From an uncultured Bacteroides sp. (GTDB lineage Bacteria > Bacteroidota > Bacteroidia > Bacteroidales > Bacteroidaceae): a stretch of 64,000 nt of DNA. The translations under genes were made by a program, and so were the position numbers. The notes beneath the pieces were generated by a model. The model was given only the letters and a program-made list of their open reading frames with translations, made no database searches and was not told the origin of the DNA. Below are positions 1 to 9,204 of the stretch, in pieces. Every line of letters starts with the position of its first letter. Within the stretch, counting starts at the first letter, position 1. The stretch is from positions 1-64,000 of the forward strand of contig CASFGA010000007.1 of assembly GCA_949294185.1 (NCBI GenBank). The letters are read 5' to 3'.

Positions 1-105
1 CTGATTCTCATAGGATTCATGTTTCTGTCATTTGTAGGCAGTGCCGCGTGGATTCTCTTCGGAAAAGACTTGTGGACGGATATAAAGAATGAGCTGAAAA
101 AATAA
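1..105 (+). CDS. C-terminal end of an unidentified membrane protein (partial)
   Basis: An open frame runs in from the window edge and stops with TAA at 103-105, giving 34 residues. It contains a hydrophobic stretch (LILIGFMFLSFVGSAAWILF) followed by a charged tail ending NELKK, which looks like a last membrane helix and a short cytoplasmic end. The family cannot be named from this fragment. A strong hairpin terminator lies about 90 bases downstream on the same strand, which supports a transcript ending here. Confidence 0.6.
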   Translation: MILIGFMFLSFVGSAAWILFGKDLWTDIKNELKK

Positions 106-195
106 ATCAGACATCTTCGCACAGAGACAAAAGAGGCTGTCCTGATTTATCTTTGAAATATTATATTGCCTGATTCCCTAAGATACAAGGATTAG

Positions 196-243
196 AAAGA
201 CGGGCAAGTCTTGACTGGATGAGGTTTAGGCTTGCCCGTCTTT
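196..243 (+). terminator. Rho-independent terminator of the leftmost gene
   Basis: The 13-base arms AAAGACGGGCAAG (196-208) and CTTGCCCGTCTTT (231-243) pair perfectly around a 22-base loop and run into a T tract (241-245). It is oriented to end the transcript of the partial gene at the window edge. Confidence 0.75.
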
Positions 244-253
244 TTGCAGGCAC

Positions 254-287
254 AAAAAAGGCCATCTCAATTTTATTTGAGACAGCC
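254..287 (-). terminator. Terminator of ffh
   Basis: Read on the minus strand, GGCTGTCTCAA (287-277) and TTGAGATGGCC (270-260) form a stem with a 6-base loop, followed by a run of T (A at 254-259 on the plus strand). It lies 22 bases past the ffh stop codon. Confidence 0.75.
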
Positions 288-309
288 TCTTCGCCTTATT
301 CAGAAATTC

Positions 310-1635
310 TTATCTTTTCTTCATCTTCTGCATCATACCTGCCATCTTGTTGCCGGTAACCATCTTCATCATCTTGCGAGTCTGGTCAAACTGCTTCAAC
401 AGGCGGTTTACCTCCTGGATATTGGTACCGCTTCCCTTGGCGATACGCATACGCCGGGAACCGTTCAGTATCTCGGGACGCTTGCGCTCTTCCGGAGTCA
501 TCGAATAGATAATGGCTTCGATGCTCTTGAAGGCATTGTCGTCGATATCGATATCCTTGATAGCCTTTCCTACCCCCGGAATCATGGAGGCCAGTTCCTT
601 CAGATTACCCATTTTCTTTATCTGATGAATCTGGCTCAAGAAGTCATTGAAGTCGAACTGATTCTTCTGAATCTTCTTCTGAAGACGCTTTGCCTCCTCC
701 TCGTCATACTGCTCCTGCGCACGCTCTACCAATGACACGATATCACCCATACCAAGGATTCGGTCTGCCATACGGGCCGGATGGAACTGATCGACAGCAT
801 CCAACTTTTCTCCTGTTCCGATAAACATGATGGGCTTGTTCACCACCGTACGGATGGACAAGGCGGCACCACCGCGCGTATCACCGTCGAGCTTGGTCAG
901 TACCACTCCGCTGAAATCCAAACGCTCGTTGAATTCGCGTGCCGTATTCACCGCGTCCTGACCGGTCATGGCATCGACAACAAACAAGGTTGCATCTGGA
1001 TTTATGGCATTCTTTATGGCTTCAATCTCATTCATCATCTGCTCGTCTACCGCCAAGCGGCCGGCCGTATCGACGATTACCAGATCATATCCTTTTGCTT
1101 TTGCCTCCTGAATGGCATGCAATGCTATCTGAACAGGGTCTTTGCTTTCCTGCTCGCTGTAGACGGGAACTTCTATCTGCTGCCCCAACACCTTCAACTG
1201 CTCAATGGCTGCCGGACGATAAACGTCGCAGGCCACCAACAACGGCTTGCGGTTTTTCTTGGCCTTCAGCATACGGGCCAGCTTGCCGGAAAAAGTGGTC
1301 TTACCGGAACCTTGCAGACCCGACATCAATATGACAGCCGGACGCCCCTTCAATTCCATCTCGGCTGTCTCGCCTCCCATCAGCTGTGTCAGCTCGTCAT
1401 GAACGATTTTCACCATCAGCTGGCTCGGCTTGACCGCCGTAAGCACATTCTGTCCCAAAGCCTTTTCCTTTACCGTATCAGTAAAGGTTTTCGCTACCTT
1501 ATAGTTGACATCGGCATCCAACAGCGCGCGGCGCACATCTTTCAAGGTCTCAGCAACATTGATTTCGGTAATTTTTCCTTCACCCTTCAATATCTTAAAC
1601 GACCGCTCTAATCTTTCACTTAAATTGTCGAACAT
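310..1635 (-). CDS. ffh: Signal recognition particle GTPase Ffh
   Basis: Ffh binds signal sequences and the 4.5S/SRP RNA and delivers ribosomes to FtsY at the inner membrane. The 441-residue protein has the normal family length: an N domain (about 1-95), a G domain with P-loop GLQGSGKTT (106-114), DTAGR (189-193) and TKLDGD (247-252), and a methionine-rich M domain ending QKMKKR. An upstream in-frame ATG (1674) was rejected because it lies at the predicted promoter (1672-1701) and because family proteins start MFDNLSERL. The gene stands alone with its own promoter and terminator. Identification is very secure. Confidence 0.97.
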   Translation of the reverse strand: MFDNLSERLERSFKILKGEGKITEINVAETLKDVRRALLDADVNYKVAKTFTDTVKEKALGQNVLTAVKPSQLMVKIVHDELTQLMGGETAEMELKGRPAVILMSGLQGSGKTTFSGKLARMLKAKKNRKPLLVACDVYRPAAIEQLKVLGQQIEVPVYSEQESKDPVQIALHAIQEAKAKGYDLVIVDTAGRLAVDEQMMNEIEAIKNAINPDATLFVVDAMTGQDAVNTAREFNERLDFSGVVLTKLDGDTRGGAALSIRTVVNKPIMFIGTGEKLDAVDQFHPARMADRILGMGDIVSLVERAQEQYDEEEAKRLQKKIQKNQFDFNDFLSQIHQIKKMGNLKELASMIPGVGKAIKDIDIDDNAFKSIEAIIYSMTPEERKRPEILNGSRRMRIAKGSGTNIQEVNRLLKQFDQTRKMMKMVTGNKMAGMMQKMKKR

Positions 1636-1671
1636 ATCTTTCTGCTTAATTACTTCTTTTACAACGAGGTG

Positions 1672-1701
1672 CAAAATTATAAAAAATTCGGAACACTCAA
1701 A
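1672..1701 (-). promoter_or_regulatory. Promoter of ffh
   Basis: On the minus strand TTTG (1701-1698), 18 bases and TAATTTTG (1679-1672) fit the Bacteroidetes -33/-7 pattern. Transcription would begin near 1665, about 30 bases before the ffh start. The -33 box overlaps the stop codon of the upstream MATE gene. Confidence 0.6.
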
Positions 1702-3019
1702 TCTTTTTGTTCTGCCATTTTGCTTTTTTCAGATAAATGAAGCTGAAGGCCAGCATCAAAGTGTAATAAACCAGTTCCGTAGTAAAGCAAACATCCACGG
1801 AAGCCTGAATTACCATTCCCACCATTATTATATATAAGGCATAGAACACCTGGATGCCCACCTCAAGCACCAATGCCGCCTGCGTATTCCCCGTACCGGA
1901 AATGCCGTTGAAATAAATGTTGGCAGCCGCAGCCACCATCATCGCCGCACAAACCACATACAGGGCTGAAACCGAATCCTGCAATAAAGCCTCTTCATTC
2001 GTATAGACGGAGAGTATCGCTCCCGGGAAAATGACACACAGAGCAACGCATACCAGCATTATCACAAAGGATATCCGGGCCAGACGGTTCAGCAGCCCCA
2101 TCACCTTCGATGTTCCTCCGGCACCAATCAAGTTGCTGACCAAGGTATTGGCCGTAGTAGACAGCGACTGCACCGGTATGAGCATCACCACATATACGCT
2201 TCTCACAATATTAGCGATAGCCAGCTGACGCTCGCCCAACCGCTCAAGCGCCATGAAGAACACGAACCATATAGCCATCGACAGGAAGTATTGCACCATT
2301 GTGAAGCAGGAAATATTCAGGATTCTCCCTACCATCGACCAGTCGAACTCGGTGAAACGGTTAAGCCCATACTTCTTCAAGTCCACCTTGCAATAGGTAT
2401 ACAGCAAAAAGAACACCAGTGAAGAAGCCTCGGCAATAACAGAAGCCAACGCCGCGCCCCTGACTCCCATTTCGGGAAATCCCAACTCGCCGAACACCAG
2501 GACATAATCAAGAAACACGTTGACCAAGGCCATCACCACTGCGTTCATCGTCAGAGTCTTCGTGTTTGTTATGCCGATATACAGGGCGCGGAACATCACA
2601 TTGACGAAAGCGAACAGGAATCCCCAGATACGCCATGTGAAAAATTCGTAAGTGGCATGATATACCGCATCGGATGTTATGAGCAAACGAATCAGAGGCT
2701 CTGATGCCAGATACATGACGGCCAACAAGACGACGGCCATCGCAAAGCTGAAAATCGTGCCTTGCCACATCACCGGCCCCACCGCACGGTAGTTTCCCTC
2801 ACCGTTCCGACGGGCGATAAGTATCTGCGAACCTACACTGAAACCGAAAGCTACCGTATATACGCAGATATACAGCAGGCCTCCCATGGCAGCCGCCCCA
2901 AGCGCCACCTCGCTCACATGGCCGAGAAAAGCCGTATCGGTTACATTAATGACATTCTGCGCCAACAATCCCAGGAATATGGGATAAGTAACATTCCATA
3001 TTTCTTTATTGGTATACAT
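1697..3019 (-). CDS. MATE family efflux transporter
   Basis: A 440-residue polytopic membrane protein of the multidrug and toxic compound extrusion family, which exports cationic drugs or metabolites in exchange for Na+ or H+. The N-terminal segment IFLGLLAQNVINVTDTAFLG and the mirrored C-terminal half (helices around LNRLARISFVIMLVCVAL) give the two-bundle, twelve-helix layout of the family, and the length is typical. Its substrate cannot be told from sequence. It is monocistronic in appearance, with a -7-like TACCTTTG at 3047-3040 just upstream and ffh downstream on the same strand under a separate promoter. Confidence 0.93.
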   Translation of the reverse strand: MYTNKEIWNVTYPIFLGLLAQNVINVTDTAFLGHVSEVALGAAAMGGLLYICVYTVAFGFSVGSQILIARRNGEGNYRAVGPVMWQGTIFSFAMAVVLLAVMYLASEPLIRLLITSDAVYHATYEFFTWRIWGFLFAFVNVMFRALYIGITNTKTLTMNAVVMALVNVFLDYVLVFGELGFPEMGVRGAALASVIAEASSLVFFLLYTYCKVDLKKYGLNRFTEFDWSMVGRILNISCFTMVQYFLSMAIWFVFFMALERLGERQLAIANIVRSVYVVMLIPVQSLSTTANTLVSNLIGAGGTSKVMGLLNRLARISFVIMLVCVALCVIFPGAILSVYTNEEALLQDSVSALYVVCAAMMVAAAANIYFNGISGTGNTQAALVLEVGIQVFYALYIIMVGMVIQASVDVCFTTELVYYTLMLAFSFIYLKKAKWQNKKI

Positions 3020-3039
3020 AACATAATGAATTTGCCGGG

Positions 3040-3047
3040 CAAAGGTA
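3040..3047 (-). promoter_or_regulatory. Putative -7 element of the MATE gene
   Basis: TACCTTTG on the minus strand matches TAnnTTTG and lies 21 bases before the ATG at 3019. No convincing TTTG was found at the -33 distance, so this is a weak call. Confidence 0.35.
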
Positions 3048-3318
3048 CAAATAATTCTTCAATCCCACATCCGAAACAAGATTTAAAGACGGGCAAGAAC
3101 TGCTTTCCAACAGAACCGGAATAAGTTTTCACCCTCATCCAATCTGTTTTTCATAAGGGAAAGACGAAACACTTCCGCACCATACAGCAGGTCTCTCCAA
3201 GGCCGCTCCCACCAAGGACAAGACTCCGCAGCGATTCTCCCCTGTTTTCTTTTTAACTGAAAATAACAAACAAGATGAAAATAAAGCCCGGTTTCATCCG
3301 TCAATTTTATTTTTTTCT

Positions 3319-3326
3319 TAACTTTG
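3319..3326 (+). promoter_or_regulatory. Putative -7 element of pgk
   Basis: TAACTTTG matches TAnnTTTG exactly and lies about 70 bases before the pgk ATG at 3398. The -33 position has only a TTTC-like match, so strength is uncertain. Confidence 0.45.
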
Positions 3327-3397
3327 CGTGCAACAAGCGAGACATTCAAGGAAGCAATATCAAGAATACAACTTTAAACATATTTAAATAAAAGATT

Positions 3398-4635
3398 ATG
3401 ATGACTATTGACAAATTCAACTTTGCCGGAAAAAAGGCAATCGTTCGTGTGGACTTCAATGTACCTTTGAACGAAGAAGGTAAAATTACTGTGCACTGCC
3501 TACCTTGAAGAAGATTTTGGCTGACGGAGGCGCACTGATCATCATGTCACACATGGGTAAACCGAAAGGTAAAGTAAACGCCAAATATTCTTTGAGCCAG
3601 ATTGTGGACGCTGTATCTGCCGCTTTGGGCGTTGCCGTTCAGTTCGCTCCTGACTGTGCAAAAGCACAGGATGCCGCAGCAGCCCTGAAGCCGGGCGAAG
3701 TATTGCTGCTCGAAAACCTCCGTTTCTATCCGGAAGAAGAAGGCAAGCCTGTAGGCATCGACAAGGAAGACCCTGCTTACGAAGACGCCAAAAAAGAAAT
3801 GAAGGCACGCCAGAAAGAATTTGCCAAGACTCTGGCTTCATACGCTGACTGCTATGTGATGGATGCATTTGGTACAGCTCACCGCAAGCATGCCTCTACT
3901 GCCGTTATCGCCGACTATTTCGATGCCGACCACAAGATGTTGGGCTATCTGATGGAGAAGGAAGTTCAGGCTGTAGACAACGTGCTGAAAGACATCAAGC
4001 GTCCGTTTACTGCCATCATGGGCGGTTCTAAGGTTTCTACCAAGATCGGAATCATCGAAAACCTGATGGACAAGGTTGACAACCTGATTCTTTGCGGCGG
4101 TATGACCTTTACCTTCGCCAAAGCTCAGGGAGGCAAAATCGGAAAATCCATCTGTGAGGACGACAAGCTTGACCTGGCTCTCGAAATCATCGCCAAAGCA
4201 AAAGCCAAAGGTGTAAATCTGGTATTGGGAACTGACTGTATCGCAGCCGACGATTTCTCTAACGATGCCAACACTCAGGTTTGTCCGGCCAGCAACATCC
4301 CCGACGGATGGGAAGGTCTGGACGCAGGCCCCGAAAGCCGTGAAGCCTTCAAGGCAGCCATCAAGGATGCCAAGACCATCCTTTGGAACGGCCCTGCCGG
4401 CGTTTTTGAATTCGACAACTTCATCGGCGGCTCAAAGGCCATCGCAGATGCCATTGCAGAAGCTACCAAAAACGGTGCTTTCTCACTGATCGGCGGCGGC
4501 GACTCTGTAGCCTGCATCAACAAGTTTGGCATGGCCGACCAGGTATCTTACATCTCTACCGGTGGTGGTGCTCTGCTGGAAGCTATCGAAGGCAAGGTTC
4601 TGCCGGGTATTGCAGCCATCCGCGGTGACAAATAA
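3398..4635 (+). pseudogene. pgk: Phosphoglycerate kinase gene with a frameshifting 19-base deletion
   Basis: Pgk converts 1,3-bisphosphoglycerate and ADP to 3-phosphoglycerate and ATP in glycolysis. The reading frame opens at 3398 as [20 protein letters not shown] and stays on the family pattern to GKIT, then reads into TGA at 3506. The rest of the enzyme ([13 protein letters not shown] onward, to 4635) continues in another frame. Family members have about seven residues between IT and ALPT (DxxRIxx pattern); only two bases remain here, so 19 bases are missing, and adding 19 gives exactly 419 codons, the usual length. The lost stretch includes a conserved substrate-binding arginine. Later motifs ([28 protein letters not shown]) are intact. 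Pgk is normally essential, so a sequence or assembly error is at least as likely as true gene loss. Confidence 0.85.
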
Positions 4636-4673
4636 TGACCAAAGAGACATTGACCTGAAATTTATATGACAAC

Positions 4674-4709
4674 AAAAAAGGGATGTACCGGCCGGTACAT
4701 CCCTTTTTT
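4674..4709. terminator. Perfect bidirectional terminator between pgk and ppx
   Basis: A 36-base perfect palindrome: six A, GGGATGTACCGG, then its mirror and six T (arms 4674-4691 and 4692-4709). Because A and T tracts flank both sides it can end the converging pgk and ppx transcripts. Confidence 0.9.
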
Positions 4710-4723
4710 GTCGATAATCAATA

Positions 4724-5665
4724 TCATTTTTTACCAACGGATTCAGCCGCTTCCGCCTGCTTGTCGCGAGTATACAAATCGTCAATAATTCCGTCAGACA
4801 ACCCGATAACCGGAACATAAACATATTCAGCCCCGATAATATCGGCGATGGTCAGAAAGATTTCCCCTGCCGGAACGATAACATCCGCACGGTCGGGCTT
4901 CAGATTATACTGCTCCATCCGTTCCTCTACCGACAAGGCCTTCAGACTCTCATGCAGCTCACGAAGGACAGATGCCGACATTCGCTGCTGCTTCTTGTCC
5001 TTTTTCTCTGCCAGACGGTACAGCTTGTTGATATTTCCGCCCGAACCGATAATGTTCGTATGGGGATAAGACTGAGACAGCTCTGCCATATCAGTCTTCA
5101 GCCGCTCCCATTCGCCTTCTTTCACCGCCTTGTTCAGGATGCGCACCGTACCGATGTTATACGAACGACTGCACATCAGCTCGCCTTGCGAGAGCAGATT
5201 GATTTCCGTACTTCCTCCGCCCACATCCACATAAATATAATTTCCTTTCCGGTCTTCCATGCATTCCACGTGATTGTTATAGACAATCTTCGCTTCCTCC
5301 TGACCGTCGATTATTTCGATGCGTATGTCCGTCTTTTTCTCTATCCGCCTGATGATGTCCCGCCCGTTGCGCGCGTCACGCATGGCAGAGGTGGCACATG
5401 CACGATAAGCCTTCACATCATAAATCTTCATCAGGTTAGAATACGACTTCATCAGACGAAGCATGTTCTTCTCACGCTTTTCTGAAATCTCCCCTTTTGC
5501 GAACACATCAAAACCCAGGCGCAAAGGCACGCGCAGCAATATCTCTTTCGAAGAGTGAACCTCTCCGTTCCGCTCACACATACGCTTGATCAGCAGCCGC
5601 ACCGCATTCGAGCCGATGTCGATAGCGGCATACGCCAAATCTTTCTTTACTTTTTCTTCTGCCAT
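4724..5665 (-). CDS. ppx: Ppx/GppA-type exopolyphosphatase
   Basis: Hydrolyses terminal phosphates of polyphosphate or the 5' phosphate of pppGpp; the two activities cannot be separated by sequence. The 313-residue protein has the ASKHA-fold motifs AAIDIGSNAVRLLI near the N terminus, YVDVGGGSTEINLL in the middle and IIGSGGNINKL further on. It lacks the C-terminal HD extension of the E. coli enzymes, as is usual for short Ppx. The start at 5665 is chosen over 5689 because AGGA stands five bases before this ATG. ppk1 lies upstream on the same strand with a 140-base gap, so synthesis and breakdown of polyphosphate are paired. Confidence 0.9.
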   Translation of the reverse strand: MAEEKVKKDLAYAAIDIGSNAVRLLIKRMCERNGEVHSSKEILLRVPLRLGFDVFAKGEISEKREKNMLRLMKSYSNLMKIYDVKAYRACATSAMRDARNGRDIIRRIEKKTDIRIEIIDGQEEAKIVYNNHVECMEDRKGNYIYVDVGGGSTEINLLSQGELMCSRSYNIGTVRILNKAVKEGEWERLKTDMAELSQSYPHTNIIGSGGNINKLYRLAEKKDKKQQRMSASVLRELHESLKALSVEERMEQYNLKPDRADVIVPAGEIFLTIADIIGAEYVYVPVIGLSDGIIDDLYTRDKQAEAAESVGKK

Positions 5666-5710
5666 AATCCTATCATTTTTAAAGTTCATGTTTGTCTTGC
5701 AGAAAACGGA

Positions 5711-5760
5711 TTACACGGATATCCCCGGCCTGCAATCCCAAGCCGCACGCATCCGTGTAA
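5711..5760 (-). other. Hairpin between ppk1 and ppx
   Basis: TTACACGGAT (5711-5720) and ATCCGTGTAA (5751-5760) are exact inverted repeats with a 30-base loop. On the minus strand the stem is followed only by GTTTTC, so it may be a weak terminator or attenuating structure after ppk1. Confidence 0.4.
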
Positions 5761-5805
5761 CCCGAACAGATTTCATAAGATAAAAAAGGTCTGCCAGAAA
5801 GACAA

Positions 5806-7872
5806 TCATCTGCCTTCGTTCTCTGACAAATAATAATCATACAGGGCCTCCTGGGAGCGGAAAGGGGCTTCCTCCCCTATTTCCTCAAACTGATTCTCTC
5901 CTTTCCCGTCGACAATACGCCCTTGCAGTGTATCACGCAGACCGTATTCCACAATGCGTTTCATCTCCCCCTTGATTGCCGGATCATATACCGGAGTAAC
6001 CACCTCTATCCGATGGTCCAGATTGCGCGGCATCCAGTCTGCCGACCCGATAAACACCTTCTCGTCGCCGCCGGCCGCAAAAATAAAGATGCGCGAATGC
6101 TCCAGATACCGGTCAATGATGCCGCGAATATGTATATGATCGCTTACGCCTTCCACTCCCGTCACCAACGAACAGTTTCCGCGAACCAACAAGTCAATGT
6201 CTACCCCCGCACGCGAAGCCTCATAAAGCTTCTCTACCATAATCGGGTCAGTGACATGATTGATCTTTATCTTGATATAGGCAGGTTTGCCCGCTTTCTT
6301 GTTTTTTATCTCGTCATTGATGAGAGCCAAAAACTTCTTCTTCATCTCGTTGGGCGATACAAGAAGATTCTTGAAACGTATCGGCGTGTAAGGACGCTCT
6401 ATGAAATCGAACACTGCATTCACATCCTTCACCAGTTGCGGCATGGCTGTCATCAGCATACAGTCCGTATACATCCGCGCATTCCCCTCATGAAAATTTC
6501 CGGTACTGATGCAGGCAATGTCAGGCCCTTTCTTCATGCCGATATGAGTAATCTTAGAATGAACCTTCAACCCTTCCACACCGAAAATCACCTTAATGCC
6601 GGCATCCTGCATCTTCTTTGACCAGTTGATGTTGGAGGCCTCATCAAAACGGGCCAAAAGCTCAATGACAACGGTTACCTTCTTTCCGTTGCGCGCAGCG
6701 GCAATCAAAGCCTTCACTACCTTGGATTCTTTGGCCAGACGATACAGGGTAATCTTCACACTGCTTACCTGCTTGCTCATTGCCGCCTCTTGAAGCACAC
6801 GGATAAAAGAGTCGAAATTATGATAAGGCACGTGGATAAAGCGGTCTTGCTGACGGATTTTCTCCAAAAGGCTGTCAGGCCCGTCGAGTTCCTTCTTCAG
6901 GATAGGCGGCCATGCCGGATACTTCAAGTCCGTATGACCACAGTCCGGGAAACGCATCAAGTCCTTATGATTCTGATAGCGTCCGCTCTCGAGAACCGTA
7001 TCAAGCGTATCCAGATCCAATTTGCTTAATACGCGCTTGAGCAAGTCCTTAGGCATTTCACTGTCATAAAGCACACGCAAAGGTTCTCCCCTGCGGCGAC
7101 TTTTCACTCCCTTCGATATCTTTTGGAGAGTTCCCGTACGCAAATCGTTGTCTATCTCCATCTCCGCATCGCGAGTGAACTTGAAGGCATAGGCTTCAAA
7201 CTCAGTAAAACCCAACCCTTCGAATACAAGCGGCAGACAGCAACGGACTACATCATCCAGATACATCAGATAACTCTTGTTGTCCGAATCCGGAAGGCGG
7301 ACAAAGCGCCCGCACAAATTCACGGGCAACTCCATGAAGGCATAGTCGGACAAGGGCTTGGGGTCGCTTCGGCTTACCTTGACCGCCAGATAGATATTCT
7401 CATCATTTTCATTGTCAAGCATCTTCACGGCCGAGAACCATACAGGAATCATCAGTCCGCCAAGATTCTTTTTATAATAAGAGCGGATAAAGTCAAGCTG
7501 CTCAGGTGTAATCTCCGAATCGGAAACCAAACAGATATTTTCCTTGCGCAATTCTGCCGTGATATGCTGAACCGTAGCTTCATATTCCTTCATATACCCC
7601 GTATTCAGCTTCTTGATTTGCTTGATAAGCTTCATGGCATGCTCTCTTTCACGGCTTGCCGCCCTGTCTGCACATTCAGCTATGCGATTCTGGCTTGCCA
7701 CACGAACCCTGACAAACTCGTCCAAATTATTCGAATAAATTCCTAAAAAAGACATGCGCTCCAGCAGAGGGACATGCGGTCTGGTAGCTTCCTGTAAAAT
7801 ACGCCGGTTGAAATACATCCAGCTGATGTCTCTTTCGAGATAATAAGTTTCCTGTTTCTTCTTCTGAGCCAT
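5806..7872 (-). CDS. ppk1: Polyphosphate kinase 1
   Basis: Makes polyphosphate from ATP reversibly, at the membrane periphery. The 688-residue protein begins with the N domain (YLERDISWMYFNRRILQEA), then the head domain, and two C-terminal domains of the phospholipase D fold. The first catalytic histidine lies in GLKVHSKITHIG, followed by ISTGNFHEGNA, and the second histidine region is RYLEHSRIFIF with FIGSADWMPRNLDHRIEV. The ATG at 7872 is preferred over a GTG four codons upstream because GAGGA precedes it, the same start context as ppx. ppx follows on the same strand. Confidence 0.96.
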   Translation of the reverse strand: MAQKKKQETYYLERDISWMYFNRRILQEATRPHVPLLERMSFLGIYSNNLDEFVRVRVASQNRIAECADRAASREREHAMKLIKQIKKLNTGYMKEYEATVQHITAELRKENICLVSDSEITPEQLDFIRSYYKKNLGGLMIPVWFSAVKMLDNENDENIYLAVKVSRSDPKPLSDYAFMELPVNLCGRFVRLPDSDNKSYLMYLDDVVRCCLPLVFEGLGFTEFEAYAFKFTRDAEMEIDNDLRTGTLQKISKGVKSRRRGEPLRVLYDSEMPKDLLKRVLSKLDLDTLDTVLESGRYQNHKDLMRFPDCGHTDLKYPAWPPILKKELDGPDSLLEKIRQQDRFIHVPYHNFDSFIRVLQEAAMSKQVSSVKITLYRLAKESKVVKALIAAARNGKKVTVVIELLARFDEASNINWSKKMQDAGIKVIFGVEGLKVHSKITHIGMKKGPDIACISTGNFHEGNARMYTDCMLMTAMPQLVKDVNAVFDFIERPYTPIRFKNLLVSPNEMKKKFLALINDEIKNKKAGKPAYIKIKINHVTDPIMVEKLYEASRAGVDIDLLVRGNCSLVTGVEGVSDHIHIRGIIDRYLEHSRIFIFAAGGDEKVFIGSADWMPRNLDHRIEVVTPVYDPAIKGEMKRIVEYGLRDTLQGRIVDGKGENQFEEIGEEAPFRSQEALYDYYLSENEGR

Positions 7873-8003
7873 AACAATCCTCACTTTTTTGCAAAGAAAA
7901 GCATTTTATGTTACAAAGAGATTTCAACAGTGAAGTTTTTTTCATCATTCCCCACTTTATCCCTTCTTTTTATCGGGCTTCCTCTCCCTATGACCCCGCC
8001 ATA

Positions 8004-8038
8004 TAAAAGGCAGGTGAACCTATACGGCTCACCTGCCT
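8004..8038 (-). terminator. Terminator after the glycosyltransferase gene
   Basis: On the minus strand AGGCAGGTGA (8038-8029) and TCACCTGCCT (8017-8008) pair with an 11-base loop and are followed by TTTTAT. It lies 54 bases past the stop of the gene at 8092. Confidence 0.75.
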
Positions 8039-8091
8039 ATAGAATGTCATCCGGATCGTCACCGTATCATTGCAGTTTTTATACGGATTCC

Positions 8092-9204
8092 TTATACAAA
8101 TTCTTCTACCATAAACATGTGCCGAAGCTGATTCTGAGGGAAGAAGCTTTCCAGTTCATCCAGAATCACGCACCCTGCCGACTGTGCCCAACGTACAAAA
8201 TCCGGATTCGGACGATAGGTCTCGGCAAATTCAAGCAATCGTTCCAGGTTGAAGTCCTCATCCGCCACTCCCGCACCGTTTCTCACCGCATCATAGGCAT
8301 TGCATTCCTGCTCGATGTGTGCCGGAACCATCAGGATGGGCTTCCCCAAATACATGGCTTCACACACAGACTCAAATCCGGCCGTACTGGCATAAGCCTT
8401 ACATCCCGCCATGCGCCTGAGAAAATCAATGTCGTCAAGCTGGTGAAACGACAGTGTTTCGTCTATTTCCGTTATCGGATTCTCCCCCTGGCTGTCCCAA
8501 AAGAAATGGAGCGGAACTTCCGGATAAATCTTATGCCACCGGCGTACGCTCTCTGCAAAACCGGAATTCAGCAGATAGCCATGTATATAGTCACCTTTCG
8601 TGCACTCTTGAGTGAATACATCCGCACGCAGCAAAGGCGGGACAACATGAATGTCTCCATCATTGTCCATCGGACGAAAAGACAGCGCCAACTTGCGTTT
8701 CGCCCCCAATGAAGTAAGACGCGTAAAAAGATTCATCAGCCGCAAACCGAAACGTTTTCTTCTGGGAAGGCCGAAATCACGGTGCAGGAACAAATACTGA
8801 TGGCCGATGCACACCTGAGGGACAGACGGGCGGAAAAAGAAATAGGTAAGTCCGGTCAGCAGTTCATAAAAGTTTACCACCATATCGGCTCCGCTTTCCT
8901 TGATCCGGCGGTTGATATAACACATGCTTTCCACATAATCCGGCAACCTGAAAAGATTATAAACCACGCTGCGCGGCATATTGACCTGTCGGTTGGCCTG
9001 GGTCGGCAGGAAATTGGGACTCATAAACTGCTTGATCGGGGCATGGACACTGCGCACAAAAAATCCCGGCAAACGGCGGGACTCACTTTTCCCCACCAAT
9101 ATTTCAACCACATCATGGCCGCTGTCGCGCAACAGCCTTTCGAGCGAAATGGCCTGAGTAAGGTGTCCTCTCCCCTCGCCCTGAACAATAAACAATACTT
9201 TCAT
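8092..9204 (-). CDS. GT-B glycosyltransferase, MJ1255-like
   Basis: A 370-residue glycosyltransferase of the GT-B fold resembling MurG/GT28 and the archaeal MJ1255 group. The N terminus MKVLFIVQGEGRGHLTQA is the nucleotide-sugar-type Rossmann start with the GxGH turn; the C-terminal half has YASTAGFESVCEAMYLGKP and MVPAHIEQECNAY, the donor-binding region of such enzymes. No signal peptide or membrane span is seen, so it probably acts at the inner face of the membrane. Its start overlaps by four bases the stop of the LpxH-like phosphoesterase gene, so the two are translationally coupled and may act on the same lipid. Acceptor and sugar are unknown. Confidence 0.8.
   Translation of the reverse strand: MKVLFIVQGEGRGHLTQAISLERLLRDSGHDVVEILVGKSESRRLPGFFVRSVHAPIKQFMSPNFLPTQANRQVNMPRSVVYNLFRLPDYVESMCYINRRIKESGADMVVNFYELLTGLTYFFFRPSVPQVCIGHQYLFLHRDFGLPRRKRFGLRLMNLFTRLTSLGAKRKLALSFRPMDNDGDIHVVPPLLRADVFTQECTKGDYIHGYLLNSGFAESVRRWHKIYPEVPLHFFWDSQGENPITEIDETLSFHQLDDIDFLRRMAGCKAYASTAGFESVCEAMYLGKPILMVPAHIEQECNAYDAVRNGAGVADEDFNLERLLEFAETYRPNPDFVRWAQSAGCVILDELESFFPQNQLRHMFMVEEFV

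Larger units (their letters stand above)
3020..3397. other. 378-base intergenic region between divergent MATE and pgk genes
   Basis: No gene is supported here; short open frames on the minus strand have no recognisable protein features. It contains a -7-like element for the MATE gene (minus, 3047-3040) and one for pgk (plus, 3319-3326), with A/T-rich leader sequence before pgk. No riboswitch or clear hairpin was seen. Confidence 0.5.

Noticed and set aside
130..290. Inverted repeat AGAGGCTGTC (130-139) and GACAGCCTCT (281-290) resembling ends of an invertible segment
   Set aside because: Only 10 bases per side, no invertase gene nearby and no promoter facing out; the right copy is just one arm of the ffh terminator.
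781..1611. Long open frame opposite ffh
   Set aside because: Mirror frame of a highly conserved gene; low-complexity translation with no signal, start context or family pattern.
3083..3349. Minus-strand frame of 88 codons before pgk
   Set aside because: Runs through the promoter area of pgk, has no protein-like pattern and no start context.
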